A stretch of DNA of 40,935 nt from JAHFIW01 sp035495855 (GCA_035495855.1 DATJFD010000045.1:1-40935), one strand, 5' to 3'; shown: positions 23,452 through 32,182, counted from the first letter of the stretch. The notes: generated by a model from the sequence alone, not told the origin. Numbers and translations: made by a program.

Positions 23452-25134
23452 TCACCTTCCGGCGACGTCTTCGATCTCGCGCAGGAATTCCTCTTTGCGG
23501 CGCGCCGACAGCGCGCCCTGGTCGCTCAGTTCCTTGAGCAGGGCGCGGGTGCCGTCGAGCGTGAGGCCGCGGGCCTTCTCGCGCTCGAGGATGGCCTGGC
23601 CGCGGGGGCCGAAGATGCCGATGAGCAGGGCGCGGAGCCGCTCCTCGATGGTCTCGCTGGTCTTGCGGCTCTCGCCGCGCATCACGCCTTCGTAGCCGCT
23701 GAAATCGGCGGAGATGCGGACGCCTTCGGGAGTGAAGACGAACTCGCGCAGCGCGTCGTCGTGCATGGAGCCGCGCATTTTGACGATGAGGATGCCGCGG
23801 CGCAGCGCGGAGCGCACCTCGACGAAGCGGAGCATGACGATGTTGTCGAACAGCGACGAGAGATGGGCTTCGGATATGCCCGAGGCGCCGAGCAGCGCTT
23901 CCGAGGCGTGCGTGAAGAGCGAGGTCACGAGGTAGGCCTTGAACAGCGTGACCATCCTGGCGGCGAAATCGCGCACCAGCTGCTCGGGGAACATGTTGCC
24001 GAGGGCCGTCAGCGAATCGATGACCGCGATCTCCGCGCCGCCCTCCTCGACGATGCGCTTGATCTCCATGTAATGCTCGTCGAGGTAGCGCTGCTCGGGA
24101 TAGAGCGCCATGATGCGCAGCAGCCCGGACTTCTCGAACGCCGGCAGGTCCCAGCCGAAGCTGCCCGTGTTCTTGATGAGCTGTTCGCGCGACTCCTCGA
24201 GCGAGACGTACAGGCATTTCTTGCCCTCCTTGAGCGCCTTGGCCACGGCATGCAGCGCGATGATGGTCTTGCCCGTGCCGGACGCGCCGGTGAGCAGCGT
24301 GGCGGAGCCTTTGAACCAGCCGCCTGAGACCATCTCGTCGAGCCCGCTGATGCCGGTCGAAACGCGCTCTTCCGAGACGGCGGCCTGCAGCTCGCGGTGC
24401 ATGTACGGATAGATCTTGATGCCGTTCTCGGTGATGCGGTACATGGCCGGGTGCGGATTGAAGGTCGTGCCGCGCATCTTCACGGCTTCGAGCTGGCGCA
24501 CGCGTTCCTCGGCCGCGTCGACGTAGGAAAGCTTGAGGATGCCGTCGGAGATGAACTCCTCGACGCCGAACACGCCGTAGCCGTCGCCGCTCACCTCGCT
24601 CGTCAGGATGACGTTCACGTCGATCTGCCCGAGCATCGTGCCGAGCTGGAAGATGAAGTCGCGGATGAGGTCGCGGTCGCGAAGCCGGTAGGCCATGGCG
24701 GTCACGGAGTCGAGGACGACGCGTTTGGCGCCGGATTGCACGGCCATGTTGCGGACGACCTCGACCACCTTTGCGATGTCGGCGCGCGTGAGGTCTCGAT
24801 CCTCGGCGTTCATGCCTTTCATCACGGTGCGCAGGTCCGTGAAGTGGATCTTCAGGGGGTCCACGTAGTCCTGGCGGAAGAAGGAGAGCGTGGCCGCGTT
24901 CTTCAGCGCCTTCGCGACCGGTTCGGTCATGGAGATGTACATGCCCGGTTCGCCGAACTCCTCATAGCCGCAAAAGAGCCACTGCAGGCAGAGGATGGTC
25001 TTGCCGGTGCCGGACGAGCCGGCGAGCAGCACGGTCGCCCCGGAGGGGAAGCCGCCGTGGAGCACGGCGTCGAGACCGTCGATGCCGGTCGGGCGGTACA
25101 CGCCCTTGTCGGTCCTAGGATGCGGGCTTTTCAT
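23452..25134 (-). CDS. KaiC-like double-domain ATPase
   Basis: A 560-residue protein with two RecA/KaiC domains. Domain CI has Walker A GSSGTGKT (39-46) and Walker B VVLDSVTA (139-146). Domain CII has Walker A GASGTGKT (283-290), the Glu pair of SLEES (E313-E314) and Walker B VIDSLTA (371-377). The CII segment AHLSSLFDNIVMLRFVEVR (423-441) aligns with the cyanobacterial KaiC phosphorylation loop, placing S426-S427 at the Ser-Thr phosphosite pair. KMRGSMHDDALREF (452-465) matches the KaiC C-terminal motif. An extra helical tail (about 490-560) follows. No kaiA or kaiB is present, so a circadian role is not implied; related KaiC proteins serve in signalling. Its ATG lies 20 nt inside the upstream gene. 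Confidence 0.9.
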   Translation of the reverse strand: MKSPHPRTDKGVYRPTGIDGLDAVLHGGFPSGATVLLAGSSGTGKTILCLQWLFCGYEEFGEPGMYISMTEPVAKALKNAATLSFFRQDYVDPLKIHFTDLRTVMKGMNAEDRDLTRADIAKVVEVVRNMAVQSGAKRVVLDSVTAMAYRLRDRDLIRDFIFQLGTMLGQIDVNVILTSEVSGDGYGVFGVEEFISDGILKLSYVDAAEERVRQLEAVKMRGTTFNPHPAMYRITENGIKIYPYMHRELQAAVSEERVSTGISGLDEMVSGGWFKGSATLLTGASGTGKTIIALHAVAKALKEGKKCLYVSLEESREQLIKNTGSFGWDLPAFEKSGLLRIMALYPEQRYLDEHYMEIKRIVEEGGAEIAVIDSLTALGNMFPEQLVRDFAARMVTLFKAYLVTSLFTHASEALLGASGISEAHLSSLFDNIVMLRFVEVRSALRRGILIVKMRGSMHDDALREFVFTPEGVRISADFSGYEGVMRGESRKTSETIEERLRALLIGIFGPRGQAILEREKARGLTLDGTRALLKELSDQGALSARRKEEFLREIEDVAGR

Positions 25135-26062
25135 ACTTGGCCATCACGCGTTCGACCGCGGCGAGCTTCCTGGCCCCGAGGGCCACGAAGACGTAGCCGA
25201 GCGTCTGCACGATGAGGAACACGTAGATGACGAGGAGGAGCGGGCCGAGCCCGAGGCCGAGGAGACGGCCGGAACCGAGCGACAGCAGCGCCTGCAAGAG
25301 CAGCGAGCCGGTGATGACGCCGAGGAGGCCGTACATGAGGTGCAGCGACGAACGCTTGTAGAGGAAACCGGTCACGCCGCGGTAATAACGCAGCAGGCGG
25401 AGGATCGCGAGCAGCGCCAGCACGCAGGTAGCCAGGAAGGGGATGACGATGGTGAGCACGATGGCCGCGTCCGGCAGGAAATAGGAGGGGGCGATCTTCG
25501 GGTCGGAAGACGTCTGCCGCGTCGGATTGGTGAAGATAAGCCAGACGTAGAGCGCCGAGAACAGCAGCAGGAGCGCGGTGCCGCAGATGGCCCACGCGGC
25601 TGACAGCTCGGTCCCCGGCGCGCCGCGGAGGCGTCCCGCGCCGTTGAAGATGTAGAAGAAGCCCGCGAGCGGGACGAAGACGTAGAGATAATTGATGACG
25701 ATGACGAAGGACGACACGTCGCGGCCGGACGGCATCATGTAGGAACGGATGCCCGAGACGAACGACGTGACGATGACGCCGCCGAGGAGAATGAGGATGC
25801 CCATCGCGATCTGGCGAAAGGCGGAGCGGTCTTCCTTCTCGGGCATGCTCTTCGCGGCGTCGAAGAGGGTGAGGGCGCCGTACGTCCCCGCAAGCCAGGC
25901 GAGCAGGTAGGGCACGACGATCGACACGCGGATGAGCGCCAAGCTCACGGGGGAGAGCCCCAGGGCGTTGTTCTCCGTGGTCGGCGTGAGGAAGTTCAGG
26001 GCCGCGTACGCGGTCCAGAGCGCCAACGTCACCAGATAAGCTCGCGTATGACGGGTCGTCAT
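25115..26062 (-). CDS. Multi-pass membrane protein heading the KaiC/kinase operon
   Basis: A 315-residue protein with about eight hydrophobic helices spread over its length and short loops. It is not recognised. Features are a conserved-looking SGIRSYMMPSGRDVSSF loop, an extracellular or cytoplasmic KIAPSYFLPDAA segment, and a short basic C-terminus. ATG 26062 lies just downstream of an extended -10 and starts the membrane domain. The longer frame in this phase (to 27259) crosses a terminator and is spurious. Its 3' end overlaps kaiC by 20 nt, so the two are translationally linked. It could be a membrane sensor or anchor for the KaiC-like protein (inference). Confidence 0.72.
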   Translation of the reverse strand: MTTRHTRAYLVTLALWTAYAALNFLTPTTENNALGLSPVSLALIRVSIVVPYLLAWLAGTYGALTLFDAAKSMPEKEDRSAFRQIAMGILILLGGVIVTSFVSGIRSYMMPSGRDVSSFVIVINYLYVFVPLAGFFYIFNGAGRLRGAPGTELSAAWAICGTALLLLFSALYVWLIFTNPTRQTSSDPKIAPSYFLPDAAIVLTIVIPFLATCVLALLAILRLLRYYRGVTGFLYKRSSLHLMYGLLGVITGSLLLQALLSLGSGRLLGLGLGPLLLVIYVFLIVQTLGYVFVALGARKLAAVERVMAKYEKPAS

Positions 26063-26092
26063 AGGCTCGTATCGTAGAAAGAATTCTTCAAT

Positions 26093-26101
26093 AGTATAGC
26101 A
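26093..26101 (-). promoter_or_regulatory. Extended -10 promoter of the KaiC/kinase operon
   Basis: TGCTATACT on the minus strand, 30 nt before the ATG at 26062. It abuts the T-run of the upstream terminator and equals the element at 17794. No TTGACA-like -35. Confidence 0.55.
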
Positions 26102-26129
26102 AAAAAACGGCGCCCCCGCCAGGGGCGCC
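26101..26129 (-). terminator. Terminator of the Wzx/O-antigen-ligase unit
   Basis: ggcgcccc (26109-26116) pairs with ggggcgcc (26122-26129). The minus-strand T-run is 26101-26107. The promoter of the next operon begins inside this T-run. Confidence 0.88.
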
Positions 26130-26157
26130 TTGCGTCTTTCTTCACAGGAATCGTTCT

Positions 26158-27492
26158 TCAGGTGATCCAGGGCGACGAGGGTTTTCCGGCCAGCGCGTCC
26201 TTGGCCTTTTCGAGAGCGGACTCGTCCGCGACGCGCCGCACGCTCTCGACCATGCCGACCACCGCCCAGAACAGGAAGGCGAGGTCGTTCTTGAAGTAGG
26301 GGACGTCCACCAGGCCGTGGACGAGCATCGTCACCATGGCCGCCGCGGCGGCGGGGACGATCCAGCTCTTCCGGCCGGCGCGCCACGCCCGCGCGAAGAA
26401 ACGCCCGACGATCCAGAAGAAGCCCGCGAGCCCGAGCAGGCCGGTCTCGCTCCAGAAGTTCAGCACGATGTCGTGCGGGTACATGAAGATCTCGATCCAG
26501 GTCGCGTGATGGTAGGGGGCGATGCGGCCGCGATAGCCGGCGAGCCCCGCGCCGAACACCGGGTTGTCGCGCAGCATCTCGGCGGTCTCGCGCCAGATCA
26601 CCTGGCGCACGGACCCCGAGTCGTCGCGCAGGCTGATGATGTAGGACGCGTAGTCGGTCGCGGGCCGGTAGGCGATGAAGAGCACGCAGGCGGCGATGAG
26701 CAGCCCGAGCGCCGGCACGCGGAGCTTCTTGTCGAAGAGCCCGAGCGCGAAAAGTCCGGCGGCCGCGCCGATGGCGCCGCCCTCCGAGACCGCGAAGAGG
26801 ATGGCGAGCGCGCCGAGGAAGGCGGCCGCGGCGGGAAGCGCGGCGAGCATGCGGTGCGACATTTTTTTCGCGCGGACGAGCGCGACGGTCCAGCCGGCGA
26901 GGAGCACGACCATCGGCGCGCAGAAGAGCCCGATGGCATTGGGGAAGCCGAAGACGCTCGTCACCCTGCGCGTCGCGACTTCCTGCCACGGGGAGGGGAT
27001 GCCGAAGCCGGTCAATTTCTGGTAGACGGCGGAGATGCCGATCGCGGCGGTGAGACCGCCGAGCGCGCCGAGCACCCAGGCGCCGCGTCGTTCCTTCGCG
27101 AGTACGGCGACGAACATCGGGAAGAACAGCAGCGGTTCGAGCACGTAGGCGCGCCACAGGCCGAGCGCGCCGCGCAGGTCGGGGGAGACGAGCACACCGA
27201 CGGTCGCGCCGACGGCGAAGAGGGTGGCCGGTTCGGACCAGTCCGCGAGCGCGGACCATGCGCCGCGTTCCGCTCCGTCGGTGAAGGCCCAGACGAGGAA
27301 CAGCTCCCAGAACAGCACCTCGAGCAGCGTCGACGGGAGCGCCATGCCGGGCAGCGGGAGCGAGAAACGCACGAGGTACGCGGGCAGGAGCGCGCAGAAG
27401 ACGGCGAGCGCGACGGAACGGCGCCAGAGGCAGAGGGCGAGGAAGACCGCCGCGGCGGCGAGCGTGATGAGGAGGGTCGTCATTGGCGTCAT
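26158..27492 (-). CDS. O-antigen ligase/polymerase-like membrane protein (Wzy_C type)
   Basis: A 444-residue membrane protein with about eleven helices. The large periplasm-side loop carries RQVIWRETAEMLRDNPVFGAG and then YPHDIVLNFWSETGLLGLAG. This is the R...GxG...HN..E pattern of the WaaL/Wzy O-antigen ligase superfamily, with HD replacing HN. Such proteins join or polymerise lipid-linked glycans outside the membrane. ATG 27492 overlaps the TGA of the flippase gene as ATGA, which decides the start; a second ATG lies three codons in. It forms a two-gene unit with the flippase. Confidence 0.83.
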   Translation of the reverse strand: MTPMTTLLITLAAAAVFLALCLWRRSVALAVFCALLPAYLVRFSLPLPGMALPSTLLEVLFWELFLVWAFTDGAERGAWSALADWSEPATLFAVGATVGVLVSPDLRGALGLWRAYVLEPLLFFPMFVAVLAKERRGAWVLGALGGLTAAIGISAVYQKLTGFGIPSPWQEVATRRVTSVFGFPNAIGLFCAPMVVLLAGWTVALVRAKKMSHRMLAALPAAAAFLGALAILFAVSEGGAIGAAAGLFALGLFDKKLRVPALGLLIAACVLFIAYRPATDYASYIISLRDDSGSVRQVIWRETAEMLRDNPVFGAGLAGYRGRIAPYHHATWIEIFMYPHDIVLNFWSETGLLGLAGFFWIVGRFFARAWRAGRKSWIVPAAAAAMVTMLVHGLVDVPYFKNDLAFLFWAVVGMVESVRRVADESALEKAKDALAGKPSSPWIT

Positions 27493-28934
27493 TGTAGCAC
27501 CGGGCCGGTCGAGGCGGCGTTCGGCTTGCGGAGGAACGACAGCGTCTCTTTGTTGAGGATGCCGAAGATCGCGAGGAGCGCGGCGTAGACCGCGGCGCCG
27601 ACGGCCACGCGGAGGAGCACGTGGAGCGAGGCGAGCGAGGCCACCGCGGCGGCCATGAGCGCGCTCGCGAGCGCGGCGCGCAGGAACGTCCTGAGCTTCA
27701 GCGTCACGCCCGTCGCGGCGATCACCGCCCAGGCGGTCGCGACCATGATGAACGCCTCGGAGAACACGGTGACCCAGGCAGCGCCCGGGCCGCCGTAGCG
27801 CGGGACCGCCCAGACGTAGAGCGCGAGCGAGAGCGCGGCATCCGCGGCGTAGGCGAAGATCATTTTGCGCTGCAGGCCGATGGCCACGACCGTGTGGCCG
27901 AAGAGCGCGCTCCAGAACACGGCGGCGCCGGCGAGCATGAGGATCGCAAGGAAGGGTCCGGACGCCGCGAACTGCGGGCCCGCCACGAAGGCCATGAGGT
28001 CGGAGGCGACGGCGAAGGTCCCGAAGGCGAGCGGCAGCGCCAGGAGCGAGAGCGCGTCGAAGGCCTTGCCGAGCTTGCGCCCGAACTCGTCCTTCCTGCC
28101 GCCGGACCAGGCGGAGGACAGGAGCGGCAGCACCAGCCCCATGAAGATCATCGGGATGACGGTGATGACGTCGAGCACCTTGTAGGCGGCGCCGTAGAGG
28201 CCGACCTCGCCCTGCGTGCGCGTGAGCGACAGGATGATGACGTCGCCCTTCAGGTAGATGAGGTTGAAGGCGATGGAGACGCCGATGGGCCAGGATTCGC
28301 GGACGATCTTCCGCCAGAACCCCAGGTCGAAGGCGGGGCGGATCCTCGCGAACTTCCGCGCGGCGATGAAGGTGACGGTGAGCTGCACGACGTTGCCGAG
28401 CACGAAGGCGGCGACGAAGGCCAGCAGTCCCGCGCCCCTGGCGGCGGCGTGCCAAGCGCCGAGGAGCAGCGCGGCGCGGCCGAGCACGTCCGCGAGCGCG
28501 GCGCGGCCGGTCGCGAGGTGCTTCTGGAAGACGCCGGTGAGCACCTGAGAGCTGGTCATGGCGAAGAACGACAGCGCGCCGATGGCGATGGCGGTCTTCA
28601 CCTGTGGCGGATAGGGGAAGGCGAGCGCGAGGACCGGCGCGAGGCCGAAGAAGACCGCGCCGGAAACGATCCGCAGCGTGAAGATGTTCGAGGCGACGCG
28701 CGAAACGTCGGCGCGCTCCTCGGAGATCATGCGTACCATCGTGAGCGTCAGCCCAAAGTCGACGAGGATGCCGAAGAACTGCAGGAAGGAGATCGCGGTC
28801 GTGAACGCGCCGTACCCGTCGCGGCCGAGCGCGCGGGTCATGATGGCTATCGTGATGATGCCGAGCACGTTCCCGGCGAATTTGCCGGCGACCTGCACGA
28901 CCGTGTTCGACGCTACGGCTCTCGAGACCGACAT
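27489..28934 (-). CDS. Wzx-like polysaccharide flippase (MOP superfamily)
   Basis: A 481-residue protein with 12-14 membrane helices. The N-terminus has NIVLGI-like GNVLGIITIAIMTRALGRDGYGAF, a typical opening for Wzx/RfbX O-unit transporters, and IYLKGDVIILSL in the middle. It should move a lipid-linked oligosaccharide across the membrane for the downstream ligase or polymerase. ATG 28934 is chosen because the family begins there; the frame upstream to 29003 contains the promoter. It lies divergent from the SpoIID gene. Confidence 0.87.
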   Translation of the reverse strand: MSVSRAVASNTVVQVAGKFAGNVLGIITIAIMTRALGRDGYGAFTTAISFLQFFGILVDFGLTLTMVRMISEERADVSRVASNIFTLRIVSGAVFFGLAPVLALAFPYPPQVKTAIAIGALSFFAMTSSQVLTGVFQKHLATGRAALADVLGRAALLLGAWHAAARGAGLLAFVAAFVLGNVVQLTVTFIAARKFARIRPAFDLGFWRKIVRESWPIGVSIAFNLIYLKGDVIILSLTRTQGEVGLYGAAYKVLDVITVIPMIFMGLVLPLLSSAWSGGRKDEFGRKLGKAFDALSLLALPLAFGTFAVASDLMAFVAGPQFAASGPFLAILMLAGAAVFWSALFGHTVVAIGLQRKMIFAYAADAALSLALYVWAVPRYGGPGAAWVTVFSEAFIMVATAWAVIAATGVTLKLRTFLRAALASALMAAAVASLASLHVLLRVAVGAAVYAALLAIFGILNKETLSFLRKPNAASTGPVLQ

Positions 28935-28993
28935 AGATGCACCAAGGGGACCAGGGTTGGCCGTACAAGTAAAGTAGTCGCCATTTTCCCCGC

Positions 28994-29002
28994 AGTATAC
29001 CA
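28994..29002 (-). promoter_or_regulatory. Extended -10 promoter of the flippase unit
   Basis: TGGTATACT on the minus strand, 59 nt before the ATG at 28934. It lies back to back with the plus-strand promoter at 29023. Confidence 0.5.
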
Positions 29003-29022
29003 CGAACCGCCTTATTTTTGGG

Positions 29023-29051
29023 TTGACGAAGGCCTATTTTCGTGGTAAGAT
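29023..29051 (+). promoter_or_regulatory. Sigma70-type promoter of the SpoIID-domain gene
   Basis: TTGACG (29023-29028), 17-bp spacer, TAAGAT (29046-29051) preceded by TGG. The leader to ATG 29099 is about 40 nt and holds no clear SD. Confidence 0.7.
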
Positions 29052-29098
29052 AAGCCAAGAATAGGGGGAATGAGCCGAAAAAACAAAAACACCTTCAT

Positions 29099-30949
29099 AT
29101 GAAACGGTTGGTTCTCCTTTCGGGGCCGGTTTTCCGGCCGCGCGTTGAACGGGCGGCATATGCGCCGCGGCTTCTGGCTGCGGTGTTTTTCGTGTTCGGG
29201 ACCCTTATGGCCATGCCGGCCGCCGCCGCGATCGAGCCGTATGCCGCCAAAGAGATGATCCGCTCCGTGCGCCAGGTCGAAATGTCGCCGGGCGACACCA
29301 TGCAGTTCACCATCGGTTTCAAGAACATGGGCTCGCAGACCTGGAAGCGCGACGGCAGGAATTTCGCGTCGCTCTATACCTATGATCCCAAGTACCGGAA
29401 GACGCCGTTCGTCCACGACAGCTGGATCACGGACGTGCAGCCCGCGCGCCTGACCGATACGGAGGTCCGGCCGGGCGCCGTCGGCAGCTTCACCATGACG
29501 CTGTTCGCGCCGCTGCAGGAAGGGACGTACCACGAGACGTTCCAGGTCGCCGCCGAGGGCGCCGCCTGGATGACGGGCGGCAAGTTCACGATCGACATCA
29601 AGGTGCGTCCCAAGCCGCCGCTCAGCACCGCGGCCGGCGACGTCCTCAAGTACGCGAACGGCTACAAGGCGCTGAAGATGCTGGTGAGCGACCGCGACCT
29701 CAGCCTGGAGCCGGGAACGACCAAGGAGTTCAGGGTCGGCTTCAAGAACGTCGGCAGGACGGCCTGGACGAAGGGCGGCTCGGCGCCGATCGAGCTCAAG
29801 GCGATGGCCAACGAGCCGTACAAGTTCAAGCACCGATCGTGGAGCGACAACGTCGTCGCCGGATTGCCCGAGAACGAGATCAAGCCGGGTCAGCTGGTGT
29901 TCCTGTCGTTCACGCTGACGGCGCCGCAGGGCGGCGGCCTCTTCAAGCCGACGTTCATGCTCACGGCCGGGGATGAGATCATCGAGGGCGGCGAGATCGA
30001 GATCCCCATCGAGGTGCGGCAGGGCACCGCGCCGTCGGTCGTCGACACCGCGCATGACGAGCAGTATTCGCGCTCCGGGGAACGCGGGCCGGAGATCCGC
30101 GTCGGCCTCTACACGACGACGGAACCGGTCATCGTTTCCGCGGCCGGCCAGTACCGCCTGCTCGACAGCGACGACAAGCCGGTGCAGACGCTGACGGGCA
30201 CGACCACGACGACGTTCGATCCGGGGACGCTCGGCTACACGGTCAGGAACGGCGACTACGTCTTCCGGACGAGCGCCCACGTCACCTTCGAGCCGGTCGA
30301 TCCCGCGACGACCATCTTCGAGCTGCGCAGCCTCGAGAGCCGTCCGACGTGGGACCCGACCATCAATTTCAACAAGTACCGGGGCAAGCTCCGCGTGCAT
30401 TACATGCGGGCGACGCAGAAGCTGTGGGTCGTCGAGGAACTGCCGGTCGAGGATTACCTGCGCGGGCTCGCCGAGACCTCCAACGGCTCGAACTACGAGT
30501 TCCAGAAGGCGCTCGTGACCGCCGCCAGGACCTACGCGCTGTTCGTGATGTCGCTCGGCGGCAAGCACGCGTCGGAATATTTCGACCTGAACACCACCGG
30601 CAACGACCAGGTCTACAAGGGGTACGTCTCCGAGCAGGTCAGGCCGAACGTGGCCCGCGCCGCCGAGGAGACGCGCGGCAAGGTGGTCACGTACGGCGGC
30701 GAGCTCGTGGTCACGCCCTATTTCTCGCGCTCTGACGGCCGCACGCGCTCATGGACCGAGGTCTGGGGCGGCAAGGTACACCCCTGGCTGCTCTCGAAGG
30801 ACGCCCCGTACGACCGGGGCAAGGAGCTTTGGGGCCATGGCGTCGGGCTCTCGGCTTCGGACGCGCTCGGGCGGGCCGACGCGGGCGCCTCCTGGACGGA
30901 AATCTTGAAGTACTACTACAGCGGGGTAGAATTGAAGCAACAGTATTGA
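29099..30949 (+). CDS. SpoIID/LytB-domain protein with two NBR1-like Ig repeats
   Basis: A 616-residue secreted protein. The signal or anchor helix is at about 25-43. Two similar beta-sandwich repeats follow, marked by PGDTMQFTIGFKNMGSQTW (64-82) and PGTTKEFRVGFKNVGRTAW about 140 residues later, resembling the NBR1 central domain. The C-terminal half is a SpoIID-type peptidoglycan glycan-strand hydrolase or amidase-enhancer domain: LPVEDYLRGLAE, ALVTAARTYALFV, YFSRSDGRTRSW and HGVGLSASDA. It likely remodels the wall at the cell surface. The next gene, a carboxypeptidase, is separated only by a heptamer repeat locus. Confidence 0.85.
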   Translation: MKRLVLLSGPVFRPRVERAAYAPRLLAAVFFVFGTLMAMPAAAAIEPYAAKEMIRSVRQVEMSPGDTMQFTIGFKNMGSQTWKRDGRNFASLYTYDPKYRKTPFVHDSWITDVQPARLTDTEVRPGAVGSFTMTLFAPLQEGTYHETFQVAAEGAAWMTGGKFTIDIKVRPKPPLSTAAGDVLKYANGYKALKMLVSDRDLSLEPGTTKEFRVGFKNVGRTAWTKGGSAPIELKAMANEPYKFKHRSWSDNVVAGLPENEIKPGQLVFLSFTLTAPQGGGLFKPTFMLTAGDEIIEGGEIEIPIEVRQGTAPSVVDTAHDEQYSRSGERGPEIRVGLYTTTEPVIVSAAGQYRLLDSDDKPVQTLTGTTTTTFDPGTLGYTVRNGDYVFRTSAHVTFEPVDPATTIFELRSLESRPTWDPTINFNKYRGKLRVHYMRATQKLWVVEELPVEDYLRGLAETSNGSNYEFQKALVTAARTYALFVMSLGGKHASEYFDLNTTGNDQVYKGYVSEQVRPNVARAAEETRGKVVTYGGELVVTPYFSRSDGRTRSWTEVWGGKVHPWLLSKDAPYDRGKELWGHGVGLSASDALGRADAGASWTEILKYYYSGVELKQQY

Positions 30950-30950
30950 T

Positions 30951-31027
30951 GGTTTTCCGTTTTCCGTCCGCCGTTTTCGGTGACGCGGAGGACGGAAAAC
31001 CGAAAACGGAAAACGGCAAACGGAAAA
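30951..31027. repeat. Heptamer repeat locus 2 (perfect-period inverted arms)
   Basis: The left arm is ttttccg (30953), ttttccg, tccgccg, ttttcgg, ending at 30980. The right arm is cggaaaa (30993), ccgaaaa, cggaaaa, cggcaaa, cggaaaa, ending at 31027. The arms are reverse complements and can pair into a stem of about 28 bp around tgacgcggagga. The locus fills almost the whole gap between the spoIID-type stop and the next ATG. There is no T-run, so it is not a classical terminator. Confidence 0.85.
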
Positions 31028-31035
31028 CCCCTCCC

Positions 31036-32175
31036 ATGACCCGTCCGAAGTCGAAGAACATCCCCATCGCGCTCTTGTCGCTCGTCATGACGGCGGCCTT
31101 CGCGCTGCCCGCGTTCGCCATGGACGCCGACGAGCAGTACGCGAGGACCAAGCTGGTCGAGATCTTCTCCGTCCGCCAGGACCTCCAGGAGCTGTACAGG
31201 CCTGACGGCAGCGCCCTGGCGTCGCCGCGGACCTCCGGCATCGCCACGCTCGAGGAATGGGCCCGAAAGTACGGGAGCAAGGAATATCCGACGTCGCTCG
31301 GCTGGTTCGCCGCGCAGGCCGCGCCCGCGAAACGGACGGTCGCGAGCACGCCCCGCGCGCTGGCGCTCCGCTCCGCGTCCTACGTCCCGGTGATGAGGCC
31401 TGGCGCCTCCTTCCCGTTCTCGTCGCTGTCCGCGGAAGCCGTGCTCGTCATCGACGTCGCCACGCGCGACGTCCTGATCTCGAAGAACGCGTATCAATCG
31501 AGGCCGCTGGCGTCCATCACCAAGCTCATGACCGCCATGGTCGCGCTCGATCACCGCGTGCCCATGTCGCGGCAGGCCACCATCCTCGATAAGGACGAGG
31601 TCGGCGGCGCGCGGCTGCGCGTGGACGATGGCGTTTCGATGCCCGTCCGGCAGCTCTTCGACGCCATGCTCATCGGCTCGGCGAACAACGCCGCCAATGC
31701 GCTCGCCCGCGCGACCAGGATCGCGCGCGAGGACTTCATCGGCGAGATGAACGACAAGGCGAAGGAGCTCGGGCTGCGCGCCACGACGTTCGTCGATCCC
31801 AGCGGCATCGAGGTCGGCAACGTCTCGACCGCGGAGGACATCGCCGCGCTGGGGCTCGAGGCGTTCGCTTTGCCGGAGGTGCGCCGCGCGACGACGACGG
31901 CCAAGACTACCATCATCGCGGCCAGGCAGACGCATTCCATCAAGAACACCAACGCGCTCCTGACCGACGACAAGAACGGGCTGTTCGTGATGGGCGGCAA
32001 GACGGGCTACCTCGAGGAGTCGAAGTGGAACTTCGTGGTGAAGATGAAGGACGGCAGGAACAAGCCGCTCCTCGTGGTCGTGCTCGGGGCCGACAGCCAG
32101 AGCGCGTCCTTCGCGGACGCCGCGCTTGCCGCGCGGTGGACGTGGGACAATTACCGGTGGACGCCCGCGAAGTGA
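31036..32175 (+). CDS. D-alanyl-D-alanine carboxypeptidase, peptidase S11 (PBP5/6-like)
   Basis: A 379-residue secreted serine peptidase trimming the terminal D-Ala of peptidoglycan stem peptides. It has a signal at about 9-28. The catalytic motifs are S160-I-T-K163 (SxxK), S215-A-N217 (SxN) and K322-T-G324 (KTG). An extra segment of about 100 residues lies between the signal and the peptidase fold, with no recognised domain. The usual C-terminal PBP5 domain is missing. ATG 31036 is selected by the signal; there is no SD, and the start lies 9 nt after the repeat locus. It may be co-transcribed with the SpoIID gene. Confidence 0.92.
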   Translation: MTRPKSKNIPIALLSLVMTAAFALPAFAMDADEQYARTKLVEIFSVRQDLQELYRPDGSALASPRTSGIATLEEWARKYGSKEYPTSLGWFAAQAAPAKRTVASTPRALALRSASYVPVMRPGASFPFSSLSAEAVLVIDVATRDVLISKNAYQSRPLASITKLMTAMVALDHRVPMSRQATILDKDEVGGARLRVDDGVSMPVRQLFDAMLIGSANNAANALARATRIAREDFIGEMNDKAKELGLRATTFVDPSGIEVGNVSTAEDIAALGLEAFALPEVRRATTTAKTTIIAARQTHSIKNTNALLTDDKNGLFVMGGKTGYLEESKWNFVVKMKDGRNKPLLVVVLGADSQSASFADAALAARWTWDNYRWTPAK

Positions 32176-32182
32176 GGGAGGA

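Noticed and set aside
20780..26062. Complete circadian clock operon
   Set aside because: Only a KaiC-like protein is present. No kaiA or kaiB, and kaiC homologues occur widely without clocks.
26158..29058. A 966-codon minus-strand frame joining the O-antigen-ligase gene with sequence upstream
   Set aside because: Its first half is the wrong phase of the flippase gene. The true ligase starts at the ATGA overlap at 27492.
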